In this document: one piece after another, positions 24,724-33,410 of the stretch | Position numbering within the stretch: the first letter of the stretch is position 1 | Layout: every line of letters starts with the position of its first letter | Origin: Geodermatophilus ruber | Lineage (GTDB): Bacteria; Actinomycetota; Actinomycetes; Mycobacteriales; Geodermatophilaceae | Direction of reading: 5' to 3' | Length of the DNA stretch: 64,000 nt | NCBI RefSeq assembly: GCF_900114385.1 | Contig: NZ_FOSW01000011.1 | Span: forward strand, 62,001 to 126,000 | Notes under the pieces: model-generated | Database searches by the model: none | Told to the model about the DNA's origin: nothing | Seen by the model: the letters and a program-made list of their open reading frames with translations, nothing else | Translations under genes and position numbers: made by a program

Positions 24724-25905
24724 ATGAGCAGTCAGCTGGAGACCCGGGCGCCGGCCCCGGACGCCGCCCCGCCGGCGGTGGGGGCGACCGACGCTGCCGG
24801 CCGCCCGATGGTCGACATCGAGGTGCTGCGGCAGGTCATGGAGTACTACGCGCGGCAGGAGTGGACGGACGGGCTCCCGGTGATGCCGGTGACCGAGTCC
24901 TCTCTCGCCGAGTTCCTCGCGCGGACCGCCCGTGCCCCCGAGGACATCGTCTTCCGGATGCCGCACCTCAACCGCAGCTGCACCGTGCGCACCGCCGCCG
25001 TCAACGCGGCGATGGCTGGGTGCCTGCCGGAGTACTTCCCGGTCGTGCTCGCCGCCTGGGACGCGCTGACGCTGGAGGGCTACGCGGGCAAGGGCATCTG
25101 GCAGAGCACGACCGGCACCGCCCCGCTGCTGCTGGTCAACGGTCCGGTGCGGCAGCAGATCGGGCTCAACAGCCGCGGCAACGTCTTCGGCTCGGGCTTC
25201 CGGGCCAACGCCACGATCGGACGGGCGATCCGGCTCACGGCGCTCAACGCGTTCGGGCTGCACCCGCACCAGCTGGACCAGGCCACCCAGGGCACGCCGG
25301 CGAAGTACACGTGCTGCATCGCCGAGAACGAGGAGGACAGCCCCTGGGCGCCGCTGCACGCGGACGCCGGATTGGCCCCCGGGGACAGTGCGGTGACCTC
25401 GATGCTGGTGCGCTCGGTCATCCACGTCGAGGCCCGGCACACCACCGACCCCGAGCAGCTGGGCCGCGATCTCGCTGGAACGCTGGCCCGCACCGGCGCG
25501 CTGGTGCACGAGACGATCAGTGGCTGCCTGATCCTCGGCCCCGAGCACGCCGGGGTCTTCGCGCGGGCGGGCTGGTCGAAGGACGACGTCCGGCGGTTCG
25601 TGTACGAGCAGGCGGTCAATTCCCGGGCCCGGCTGGCCGAGGTCGGCAAGGACGCGGTCTCCCGGCACACCCGCTGGCGGGTGCCGGCCGGCCACCCCGA
25701 CGCGGTGCCCGACACCGCCACGGAGACCGGGCGGGACGTCGTCCCGGTCCTCAACTCGCCCGAGGCCCTGCTCATCGCCGTGGCCGGCGCCAACAACGCC
25801 GGGGTCTCGGCGGTGGCCGAGACGTTCGGCCCCCGCGGCGGCCCCCCTGCGACCGCGAAGGTCGAGGACCGCCCGACGCCCATCTCCCCGGAAGGACCCC
25901 GATGA
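24724..25905 (+). CDS. UGSC-linked conserved protein, copy 2 (function unknown)
   Basis: This 393-residue paralogue of the protein at 13011-14078 has a 40-residue Ala/Pro-rich N-terminal extension. Shared blocks are QEWTDGLPVMPVTE, NAAMAGCLPEYFPVVLAAWD, KGIWQSTTGTAPLLLVNGPV, GFRANATIGRAIRLTALNAF and QLDQATQGTPAKYTCCIAEN. Unlike copy 1, no UGSC gene precedes it; the upstream sequence is promoter and operators. The ATG at 24724 follows CAGGAGGACGCAC. Its stop overlaps the next start (ATGA), coupling it to the FAD oxidoreductase. Function unknown; probably the same enzyme complex with a different substrate or partner. Confidence 0.85.
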   Translation: MSSQLETRAPAPDAAPPAVGATDAAGRPMVDIEVLRQVMEYYARQEWTDGLPVMPVTESSLAEFLARTARAPEDIVFRMPHLNRSCTVRTAAVNAAMAGCLPEYFPVVLAAWDALTLEGYAGKGIWQSTTGTAPLLLVNGPVRQQIGLNSRGNVFGSGFRANATIGRAIRLTALNAFGLHPHQLDQATQGTPAKYTCCIAENEEDSPWAPLHADAGLAPGDSAVTSMLVRSVIHVEARHTTDPEQLGRDLAGTLARTGALVHETISGCLILGPEHAGVFARAGWSKDDVRRFVYEQAVNSRARLAEVGKDAVSRHTRWRVPAGHPDAVPDTATETGRDVVPVLNSPEALLIAVAGANNAGVSAVAETFGPRGGPPATAKVEDRPTPISPEGPR

Positions 25906-27245
25906 CCGCGACCGTCGTCGAACCCGCGCGCAACACCCCCGTCTACGGCGAGTTCGACGTCGTCGTCATCGGCGGCGGCCCGGCCGGCCTCATGGCGGCG
26001 ACCGCAGCAGCGCGCGCCGGCCGCTCGACGATCCTGGTCGAGCGGTACGGCTTCCTCGGCGGCGCAGGGACCATGGGGGGCCTGTCGACCTTCTGCGGAC
26101 TGCACGCCAAGGTCCACGGCGAGCACCGGCGGGTGATCCGTGGCCTCGCCGACGAGCTGCTCGAGCGGCTGACCAAGCTCGACGGCCTCAACGAGCCGCA
26201 CCTGACGATCAACGACGGCATCCTGGCCCAGGCCTTCGACATCTCCAGCTACAAGCTGGCGGCCGACGAGATGGTGGTCGCCTCCGGCGCCCGCCTGCTG
26301 TTCCACGCGATGGCCGTCGGCGTGGTCATGGCCGACGACGCGACGATCGAGGCGGTGCTCGTCGAGTCCAAGTCCGGGCGCGCCGCGATCCGCGGCCGGG
26401 TCATCGTCGACGCCTCCGGGGACGCCGATGTCGCGGCCTGGGCAGGCGTGCCCTTCGAGCGGGCCCCGCAGCTGCTCTTCCCCTCGCTGATGTTCCGCAT
26501 CAACGCCGTCGACGTCGCCGCGGCCGGCGAGACGCCGTGGCGGACCGTGGAACGGCTGATGGGAGAGGCCGAGGCCGCCGGCACCCACCGGTTCCCGCGC
26601 AAGAAGCCGATCGTCCGGCCGCAGCGCAACCCGCTGGAGTGGCGGGCGAACCTCACCCAGCTGGCCAATCCCGACGGCACCGCGGTCGACGGCACCGATG
26701 TCGACCAGCTGACCCGTGGCGAGCTGCAGGGGCGCCGGCAGGTCTTCGACGCGTTCGACTTCATCAAGAACCGGACGCCGGGCTTCGAGAACTCCTACAT
26801 CGTCGACATCGCCCCGCAGATCGGCATCCGGGAGACCCGCCGGGTGTACGGCGCGTACCGGCTCACCGAGGACGACGTCCTCGACTGCGCCGACTTCCCG
26901 GACACGATCGGCGTCAACGGCTGGCCGGTCGAGGCGCACGTCGCGGGCACCGTCGAGTTCCGCTGGCAGCGCGATCCGCGCGGGTTCAACCAGCTGCCCT
27001 ACCGGATGCTCGTGCCCCAGCAGGTCGACAACCTGTTCGTGGCCGGCCGGTGCGCCTCCATGACGCAGGGCGGGCAGTCGTCGGCCCGGGTGACCGGGCC
27101 CTGCTTCGCCATGGGGGAGGCGGTGGGAACGGCAGCCGACCTGGCGATCGCCGGCGGGGTCGCCGTGCGCGACGTGCCCGTGGACGAACTGCAACGGCGC
27201 CTGGAGCAGGCCGGCGCCAATCTCGGGACGGGAGGCGACCGGTGA
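25902..27245 (+). CDS. FAD-dependent oxidoreductase, copy B
   Basis: This 447-residue paralogue of copy A (18447-19805) has VVVIGGGPAGLMAATAAARA near 22-41, VERYGFLGGAGTMGGL, VDASGDADVAAWAG and the C-terminal GRCASMTQGGQSSARVTGPC. It is coupled to the neighbours by ATGA and GTGA overlaps. The two copies share the same HGEHR-xx-xx-GLADELL stretch, so a recent common origin is likely. Probable role: oxidation of a hydroxy-acid or related intermediate delivered to the dehydratase. Confidence 0.9.
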   Translation: MTATVVEPARNTPVYGEFDVVVIGGGPAGLMAATAAARAGRSTILVERYGFLGGAGTMGGLSTFCGLHAKVHGEHRRVIRGLADELLERLTKLDGLNEPHLTINDGILAQAFDISSYKLAADEMVVASGARLLFHAMAVGVVMADDATIEAVLVESKSGRAAIRGRVIVDASGDADVAAWAGVPFERAPQLLFPSLMFRINAVDVAAAGETPWRTVERLMGEAEAAGTHRFPRKKPIVRPQRNPLEWRANLTQLANPDGTAVDGTDVDQLTRGELQGRRQVFDAFDFIKNRTPGFENSYIVDIAPQIGIRETRRVYGAYRLTEDDVLDCADFPDTIGVNGWPVEAHVAGTVEFRWQRDPRGFNQLPYRMLVPQQVDNLFVAGRCASMTQGGQSSARVTGPCFAMGEAVGTAADLAIAGGVAVRDVPVDELQRRLEQAGANLGTGGDR

Positions 27246-28909
27246 GCCTGCGCAGCAACTTCGCCCCCGGCAGCACGCCGTGGGCCATGCGCCGGGCGCA
27301 GTGGACCGCGCTGGGCCTCTCCGACGAGGACATGGAGAAGCCCAAGATCGCGATCGTCAACAGCTCGTCGGGGCTGGCGAGCTGCTTCAGCCACCTCGAC
27401 GGGGTGGTGCCTCCGCTGATGGCGGCGATCCGCGCGGCCGGGGGCGTTCCGTTCGAGGTGCGGACCGCCGCGCCCAGCGACGCGATCACCAGCGCCGGCC
27501 GCGCCGGCCAGTACATCCTCCCCAGCCGCGACCTCATCGCCAACGACATCGAGGTCGCGGTGGAGGGCGCGCTGCTCGACGGGATGGTCTGCCTCGCCTC
27601 CTGTGACAAGACGACGCCGGGTCAGCTGATGGCCGCCGGCCGGCTGGACATCCCGACGATCGTCGTCGGCTGCGGCTACCAGCCCTCGGGCGTCTACCGG
27701 GGGGAGCACGTCGACTTCGAGGACGTCTTCCTGTACGCCGGCCACGTCGCGACCGGTGCGATGACGGTCGAGGAGCTCGCCGAGATGGCGTCGGTGGCCG
27801 TCAGCGGCCCGGGCGTGTGCGCCGGCATGGGCACCGCCAACTCCATGCACATCGCCACCGAGGCGCTGGGGATGGCCCTCCCCGGCAGCACGCCGGTGCT
27901 GGCCAACAGCCCGCGCATGTGGGCCGACGTCGAGCGCGCCGGGCGGCGGATCGTCGAGCTGGTGGCCGAGGACCTGCGGCCGCGGCAGATCCTCACCGAG
28001 GGCGCCTTCCGCAACGCGGTGACCGCGGTGCTGGCGATCAGCGGCTCGGTGAACTGCATCAAGCACCTGCAGGCGATCGCCGTGGAGGCCGGGTGCGACG
28101 TCGACGTCCTCGCGCTGTTCGAGGAGCTGGCGCCGCAGGTTCCGCTGCTGACCGGCGTCAAGCCCAACGGGGAGCGGCGGATCGACGAGTTCGAGGCGGC
28201 CGGTGGGGCGCAGGCCCTGCTGTACCAGCTGCGGTCCTTGCTCGACCTGGCCTCCCCGACCGTGGCGGGGGCGACGATGGGGGAGGTCCTCGGCGGCGCC
28301 GTGGTCGCCGACGCGGAGACGATCCGGCCGGTCGACGACCCGCTGGCGCGGCACCCCGGCATCACCGTCGTCCGCGGCTCGCTGGCGCCCGAGGGGGCCG
28401 TGTGCAAGCGGACCGTCGCCGACGACGGCGTGCACCGGTTCTCCGGGCCGGCGACGGTCTACTCCTCCCGGGAGGAGGGGCTGGCCGGCATCCGCAACGG
28501 CGAGGTGAGTGCCGGGGACGTCGTCGTGCTCAGCGGGCTCGGCCTGCGCGGCTCCCCCGGCATGGCGCTGACCTCGGCGTTCGTCTTCGCCCTCGACGGG
28601 GCCGGTCTCGGTGACCAGGTCGTCGTGGTGACCGACGGGCAGATGTCCGGCCTGGTCAACAAGGGGCTGGTCGTGGCCGAGGTCAGCCCGGAGGGAGCCG
28701 TCGGCGGTCCGATCGGCCTGGTGCGGAACGGCGACCGGATCACGGTCGACGTCGACGCCCGCACCCTCGAGCTCGAGGTGCCCGAGGCGGAGCTGGCGCG
28801 CCGGCGGGCGGAGCAGCCACCCCTGTCCGCGCCGCGCGGCTGCGGGTGGCTGTCGGTCTACGCGCGGACGGTGTCGCCGCTGGCCCGCGGGGCCACGCTG
28901 GGCGGCTGA
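27242..28909 (+). CDS. IlvD/Edd-family dehydratase, copy B
   Basis: This 555-residue paralogue of copy A (19802-21541) keeps the three cluster-type Cys: LASCFSHLDG, ASCDKTTPGQ and GPGVCAGMGTANSM. It also has AFRNAVTAVLAISGSVNCIKH and VVTDGQMSGLVNKG. The GTG start overlaps the FAD gene stop. Its last 52 bases overlap the convergent MFS gene. No aconitase X gene follows this copy, in contrast to copy A. Confidence 0.9.
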   Translation: MSLRSNFAPGSTPWAMRRAQWTALGLSDEDMEKPKIAIVNSSSGLASCFSHLDGVVPPLMAAIRAAGGVPFEVRTAAPSDAITSAGRAGQYILPSRDLIANDIEVAVEGALLDGMVCLASCDKTTPGQLMAAGRLDIPTIVVGCGYQPSGVYRGEHVDFEDVFLYAGHVATGAMTVEELAEMASVAVSGPGVCAGMGTANSMHIATEALGMALPGSTPVLANSPRMWADVERAGRRIVELVAEDLRPRQILTEGAFRNAVTAVLAISGSVNCIKHLQAIAVEAGCDVDVLALFEELAPQVPLLTGVKPNGERRIDEFEAAGGAQALLYQLRSLLDLASPTVAGATMGEVLGGAVVADAETIRPVDDPLARHPGITVVRGSLAPEGAVCKRTVADDGVHRFSGPATVYSSREEGLAGIRNGEVSAGDVVVLSGLGLRGSPGMALTSAFVFALDGAGLGDQVVVVTDGQMSGLVNKGLVVAEVSPEGAVGGPIGLVRNGDRITVDVDARTLELEVPEAELARRRAEQPPLSAPRGCGWLSVYARTVSPLARGATLGG

Positions 28910-30321
28910 GCCGCCGCCTGGCCGGCGAGGAGCCAGGCCACCAGCGCCGCGAGCACGCAGGTGCCGCTGCCGATGAGCCCGATGACCGTGTACGCGCCGC
29001 CGCCCGGCAGGTCCCCGCCGGCCGGCGTCATCACGGCCAGGACGGTCGCGGTCGAGGCGCTGCCCACCGCGAAGCCGGCGTAGCGCAGTACCTGGTTGAG
29101 GGCCATGGCGCTGCCGGTCTCCCGGGGCGGGACGGCGGAGACGACAAGCCCTGCGGCCGCGGCGAACACGGTGCTCACCCCGAGGCCGGCGACCGCCGTG
29201 ACGACGAGCAAGGCCCACAGATCGGCTCGATCGAGGGCGAACAGTGCCTGGGCGCCGGCCATCAGCAGCGCGCCGATCGACAGCACCACCCGGGGGCGGA
29301 CGCGCTCGCCCAGTCGGCGGGAGAGGGGGCCGGCGAGCATGCCGGCCAGGGAGAACGGCAGCAGCAGCAGGCCGGCGACCATCCCCGAGGCGCCGAAGCC
29401 GTAGCCGCTGTCCTCGGGCGTCTGGGCCAGGATCGGCACCGAACCGAGCAGGAGGTAGTTGGCCAGGCTGACCAGCAGCACCGAGACGTGGCCCGACGCC
29501 GGCAGCCGCCCGCGGGCCAGCCGCAGGTCGATGAGCGGGGCGCGGGTCCGCAGCGCCACGACCACCCAGGTGCCCAGCAGCAGGAGCGAGGCCGCGCTCA
29601 GCAGCAGCACCCGGGGTGACGTCCAGCCCCAGCCCTCACCCTCGCTCAGGGTGATCAGCGCACCGGCCAGGCCGACCCCGAGCAGCAGGGCGCCGGGCAG
29701 GTCGAACCGGCGGGGCGGGTTGGGGGAGGCCGGCGGCAGCACGAGGGCGGCGGCGACGAGCGCTCCGGCACAGATCGCCGTCGCCGTCCAGAACGCGGCG
29801 GTCGCCCCGCCGTAGGTGGCAATGGCCCCGGCGATCGGGTATCCGAGGCCGACGCCCGAGACGACGGTGATCGACAGGGCGGCGATCGCGCGCCGGGAAC
29901 GGGGGGCGGGTAGAGCGTCGCGGGCGGTGGCGACGAGCAGCGGCATGAGCCCGAGGCCGAACCCCTGCAGCCCCCGTCCGGCGAGGAACCACCCCAGCGG
30001 CAGCGGCAGCGCGGTGAGAACGCCCCCGAGCACGACCAGGCCCAGGGCGGTGAGCGCGACGGCCCGGCGGTGCGACCCGTCACCGAGCCGGCCGAGGACA
30101 GGGGTGGCCACTGCCCCGACGAGCAGCGGCATGGTGAGCGACCACTGGGCCACGTGCAGCGGCACGTCGTGCAGGTCGGCGACGGCCGGGATCAGCGGTG
30201 CGCCGACGCTGCTGGTCACCGCGACCACGGTGGCCACGAGGATCAGCACCGGGACGAGGACGCCCGGGGACCGCCGCGCCGCCTCGCGGCGGGTCCGGAC
30301 AGCCGTCGATGACCCGGCCAC
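28858..30321 (-). CDS. MFS transporter, drug:H+ antiporter type (about 14 membrane segments)
   Basis: This strongly hydrophobic protein of about 487 residues has LGRLGDGSHRRAVALTALGL between the second and third helices (the MFS A-motif position). PIAGAIATYGGATAAFWTATA matches the antiporter C-motif region and a long C-terminal half adds further helices, as in DHA2-type exporters. The start is uncertain: the GTG at 30321 is the last usable start before the first membrane segment, but it lacks a ribosome site and sits inside the hairpin that ends the formaldehyde dehydrogenase gene. It overlaps the convergent dehydratase by 52 bases. Substrate unknown. Confidence 0.8.
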   Translation of the reverse strand: MAGSSTAVRTRREAARRSPGVLVPVLILVATVVAVTSSVGAPLIPAVADLHDVPLHVAQWSLTMPLLVGAVATPVLGRLGDGSHRRAVALTALGLVVLGGVLTALPLPLGWFLAGRGLQGFGLGLMPLLVATARDALPAPRSRRAIAALSITVVSGVGLGYPIAGAIATYGGATAAFWTATAICAGALVAAALVLPPASPNPPRRFDLPGALLLGVGLAGALITLSEGEGWGWTSPRVLLLSAASLLLLGTWVVVALRTRAPLIDLRLARGRLPASGHVSVLLVSLANYLLLGSVPILAQTPEDSGYGFGASGMVAGLLLLPFSLAGMLAGPLSRRLGERVRPRVVLSIGALLMAGAQALFALDRADLWALLVVTAVAGLGVSTVFAAAAGLVVSAVPPRETGSAMALNQVLRYAGFAVGSASTATVLAVMTPAGGDLPGGGAYTVIGLIGSGTCVLAALVAWLLAGQAAAQPPSVAPRASGDTVRA

Positions 30322-30343
30322 GCCGGTGGCCGGGTCATCGACG
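30304..30343 (-). terminator. 18-bp hairpin after the formaldehyde dehydrogenase gene
   Basis: A perfect 18-bp inverted repeat (30304-30321 with 30326-30343) and a GCCG loop lie 20 bases after the fdhA stop. It should terminate fdhA or, since it covers the presumed MFS start, restrict translation of the downstream transporter gene. Confidence 0.75.
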
Positions 30344-30362
30344 CTGTCGACGGGCTTGCTGA

Positions 30363-31586
30363 TCAGGCGGCCTTCCCGGTCACGTTGTGCGGGTCGATGA
30401 CGTACTTCTTGGCCACGCCCGAGTCGAACTCGGCGTACCCGGTCGGCGCCTCGTCCAGGCTGATGACGGTCGCGCCGACCGCGTCGGCGATCTGCACCCG
30501 GTCGTGCAGGATCGCCATCATCAGCTGCCGGTTGTAGCGCATGACCGGGCACTGGCCGGTGGTGAAGGAGATCGACTTGGCCCAGCCGGTGCCCAGGGAC
30601 AGCGACAGCGCGCCGACCTTGGCCGCCTCGTCGATGCCGCCGGGGTCGCCGGTGACGTACAGGCCGGGGATGCCGATCGAGCCGCCGGCCGCGGTGACCT
30701 CCATGAGCGAGTTGAGCACCGTCGCCGGCGCCTCCTTCGCCGCCCCCGCGCCGTGCCCGCGGGCCTCGAAGCCGACAGCGTCGACGGCCGCGTCCACCTC
30801 GGGCACGCCGAGGATCTGCGCGATCTGGTCCTTCGGGTCACCCTTCGAGACGTCGACGGTCTCGCAGCCGAAGGAGCGGGCCCGGGCCAGCCGCTCCTCG
30901 TTGAGGTCACCGACGATGACCACGGCGGCGCCGAGCAGCTGCGCGGAGACCGCCGCAGCCAGGCCGACCGGACCGGCGCCGGCGATGTAGACGGTGGAGC
31001 CGGTGGTGACGCCGGCGGTGTATGCGCCGTGGTAGCCGGTGGGGAAGATGTCCGACAGCATCGTCAGGTCCAGGATCTTCTCCAGGGCCTGGTCGCGGTC
31101 GGGGAAGGGCAGCAGGTTCCAGTCCGCGTAGGGGACCATCACGTACTCGGCCTGGCCGCCCTGCCAGCCGCCCATGTCGACGTAGCCGTAGGCCGAGCCG
31201 GGGCGGTCGGGGTTGACGTTCAGGCAGATGCCGGTCTTCCCCTCCTTGCAGTTGCGGCAGCGGCCGCAGGAGATGTTGAACGGCACCGAGCAGACGTCGC
31301 CGACCTTGATGAACTCGACGCCGGGGCCGGTCTCCACGACCTCGCCGAGGATCTCGTGGCCGAGCACGAGCCCCTCGGGGGCGGTCGTGCGGCCGCGGAC
31401 CATGTGCTGGTCGCTGCCGCAGATGTTGGTGGTGAGGACCTTGAGGACGACGCCGTGCGGGCACTCCCGGCCGACGTTGTCGGGGTGGACGCCGGGGCCG
31501 TCGCGCAGGACGAGCCCGGGGTAGTCCAGGTCGGTCACCTCGACCTTGCCGGGACCCTGGTAGGTCACGCCGCGGTTGTTCGCCAT
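30363..31586 (-). CDS. fdhA: glutathione-independent formaldehyde dehydrogenase
   Basis: This 407-residue zinc alcohol-dehydrogenase-family enzyme closely follows the Pseudomonas putida PFDH pattern: NRGVTYQGPGKVEV at the start, TTNICGSDQHMVRGRTTAPE (catalytic Cys and His), a structural-zinc Cys cluster in SCGRCRNCKEGKTGIC and AYGYVDMGGWQGGQAEY. YIAGAGPVGLAAAVSAQLLG is the NAD site, and NSLMEVTAAGGSIGIPGLY is also typical. It oxidises formaldehyde to formate without a thiol cofactor. The start follows GAGGAG. O-demethylation by the Rieske system at 44-47 kb would produce formaldehyde, so a detoxifying role fits. Confidence 0.9.
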   Translation of the reverse strand: MANNRGVTYQGPGKVEVTDLDYPGLVLRDGPGVHPDNVGRECPHGVVLKVLTTNICGSDQHMVRGRTTAPEGLVLGHEILGEVVETGPGVEFIKVGDVCSVPFNISCGRCRNCKEGKTGICLNVNPDRPGSAYGYVDMGGWQGGQAEYVMVPYADWNLLPFPDRDQALEKILDLTMLSDIFPTGYHGAYTAGVTTGSTVYIAGAGPVGLAAAVSAQLLGAAVVIVGDLNEERLARARSFGCETVDVSKGDPKDQIAQILGVPEVDAAVDAVGFEARGHGAGAAKEAPATVLNSLMEVTAAGGSIGIPGLYVTGDPGGIDEAAKVGALSLSLGTGWAKSISFTTGQCPVMRYNRQLMMAILHDRVQIADAVGATVISLDEAPTGYAEFDSGVAKKYVIDPHNVTGKAA

Positions 31587-31671
31587 GGGTGCTGAACTCC
31601 TCGTCTGTCGGTGGTGCCTGTCGTCTTGCGATACCGGGAGGTGCCTGCCCGGGGGAGGCCCGGACACAGAA

Positions 31672-31716
31672 GACCCGGCGGGCCGCCGGCCGCGGTGGCC
31701 GTCAGCCCGCCGGGTC
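31672..31716 (-). terminator. terminator after the aldehyde dehydrogenase gene
   Basis: A perfect 12-bp inverted repeat (31672-31683 with 31705-31716) encloses a GC-rich 21-base loop that can itself pair. It lies 14 bases after the aldehyde dehydrogenase stop, in the 143-base gap before fdhA. Confidence 0.65.
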
Positions 31717-31729
31717 GTCGGGTCCGCTC

Positions 31730-33193
31730 TCAGGCGGGGAAGCCGACCGCGTGGGTGTCCATGAACTCGCGGAGACCCTCGACGCCCATCTCCCGGCCCA
31801 TGCCGCTGTGGTTGAAACCGCCGAACGGCGCGCGCTCGTCGAGGTGGGCGGCGCCGTGGGCATTCACGAAGGTGTACCCGGTGCGCAGCCGGGCCGCGAC
31901 CGCGGCGGCGCGGTCGAGGTCCGCCGTCCACACCGAGGAGCACAGACCCGACCAGGTGTCGTTGGCCCGGGCCACGGCGTCGTCCTCGTCGTCGAACGGC
32001 AGGATCGGCAGGGTCGGACCGAACTGCTCCTCGACCACCACGCGGGCGTCGTCGGCGGGGTCGAGCACCAGGCTCGGCCGCAGGAAGTTGCCGGCGGAGA
32101 GGTCGGCGCCGGGGGCGGCCTCGCCGAACTCGCGGACCTCGGCGCCGGACTCGCGCGCCTGGGCCAGCAGCTCGAGCACGTACTCCTTCTGCCGGGCCTG
32201 GTGCAGCGGGCCCATGGTCACGCCCTCGTCGAGGCCGTGGCCCAGCCGCTGGGCCGCGGCGATGCCGGACAGCCCCTCGACGACCTCCTCGTAGCGGGAC
32301 CGGTGCACGTACAGCCGCTTGGTCGCCATGCAGATCTGGCCGGTGGAGTCGAAGGTGCCGCTGAACAGCCGCTGCATCGCGTCACCGGACAGGTCGGCGT
32401 CGGCCAGGATCAGCGCCGGGTCGTTGCCGCCCAGCTCGAGCGCGACCCGGGTCAGCGACTGCGACGCCATCGACATGATGCGCTGGCCGCCGCCGACGCT
32501 GCCGGTGAAGCAGACCTTCTTCACGCGGTCGTCGGAGATCAGCGCCGAGCCGATCTCCGCGTCGGCACCGGTCACCACGTTGAGCACGCCCGGCGGGAGC
32601 AGCTCGGCGACCTTCTGCACGGTGCGGGTCGTGGCCAGCGGCGTGCTGGGCGGCGGCTTGACCACGACGGTGTTGCCGGCGACCAGGGCGTAGGGCAGCG
32701 CGGCACCCAGGATCGCCAGCGGCCAGTTGAACGGCACGATGATCGTGACCACGCCCAGCGGCAGGTACGAGACCGTCGTCCGGTACGGCGGCGCCGGCAG
32801 CGTGGTCGTGTGCCCGACCTGCTCGGCCAGGCCGGTGGCCAGGCCGCAGCGGTGGGCGAACACGATGGAGTCGATGAAGGACTCCATGCGGATCTTGCCG
32901 TTCTCCCGGGTGAGGATCTCGGCGGTGGCGTTCCGGTCGGCCTCCAGCGGGGCCAGGGCCGCGGTGATCAGCGCCGCCCGCTCCTGCGGGGTGCGGGCGG
33001 CCCATGCCGGGAACGCCCGGTGCGCGGCGGCGACCGCGGCCTCCGCCTGCTTGGCCGTCGCGGCGGCGGCGTAGCCCACGATCGAGCGGCCGTCGGCCGG
33101 GTCGATCACCTGCAGGGCGTCGTCGGCGCCCACGGTCTCGCCGTCGATGAACAGCTCGGTCCGGATCTCCGGCAGCTGGTCCAGGGACACCAT
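31730..33193 (-). CDS. NAD(P)-dependent aldehyde dehydrogenase (benzaldehyde-dehydrogenase-like context)
   Basis: This 487-residue protein shows the family landmarks: NWPLAILGAALPYALVAGNT near 155 (oxyanion Asn), VVVKPPPSTPL, FTGSVGGGQRIM (cofactor loop), LELGGNDPALI with the general-base Glu, and STGQICMATKR with the catalytic Cys. EEQFGPTLPI follows. The ATG at 33193 follows GAGGAAG; an upstream GTG in frame at 33220 is less likely. It is divergent from benzoylformate decarboxylase, so oxidation of an aromatic aldehyde, such as benzaldehyde to benzoate, is the natural guess. Confidence 0.88.
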   Translation of the reverse strand: MVSLDQLPEIRTELFIDGETVGADDALQVIDPADGRSIVGYAAAATAKQAEAAVAAAHRAFPAWAARTPQERAALITAALAPLEADRNATAEILTRENGKIRMESFIDSIVFAHRCGLATGLAEQVGHTTTLPAPPYRTTVSYLPLGVVTIIVPFNWPLAILGAALPYALVAGNTVVVKPPPSTPLATTRTVQKVAELLPPGVLNVVTGADAEIGSALISDDRVKKVCFTGSVGGGQRIMSMASQSLTRVALELGGNDPALILADADLSGDAMQRLFSGTFDSTGQICMATKRLYVHRSRYEEVVEGLSGIAAAQRLGHGLDEGVTMGPLHQARQKEYVLELLAQARESGAEVREFGEAAPGADLSAGNFLRPSLVLDPADDARVVVEEQFGPTLPILPFDDEDDAVARANDTWSGLCSSVWTADLDRAAAVAARLRTGYTFVNAHGAAHLDERAPFGGFNHSGMGREMGVEGLREFMDTHAVGFPA

Positions 33194-33410
33194 CAATTGC
33201 TTCCTCAGGGGTCGTGGCACCGGGCCGCCGGGAGCGGCCCGCGGGTGTGCGCGCCGTCACGGTATGTCGAACGGCCCGACCCCGCCCGGGCCATCCGACC
33301 GGAACCGGGACGGGCGTTCCGGAGGGCCGGAGCGCGACATCCGACGTAGATGGCAGGGTCGGTGGGCGTCGCGACCATCACCACCACCCGTGCCACCCCA
33401 GGAGGAAGCC

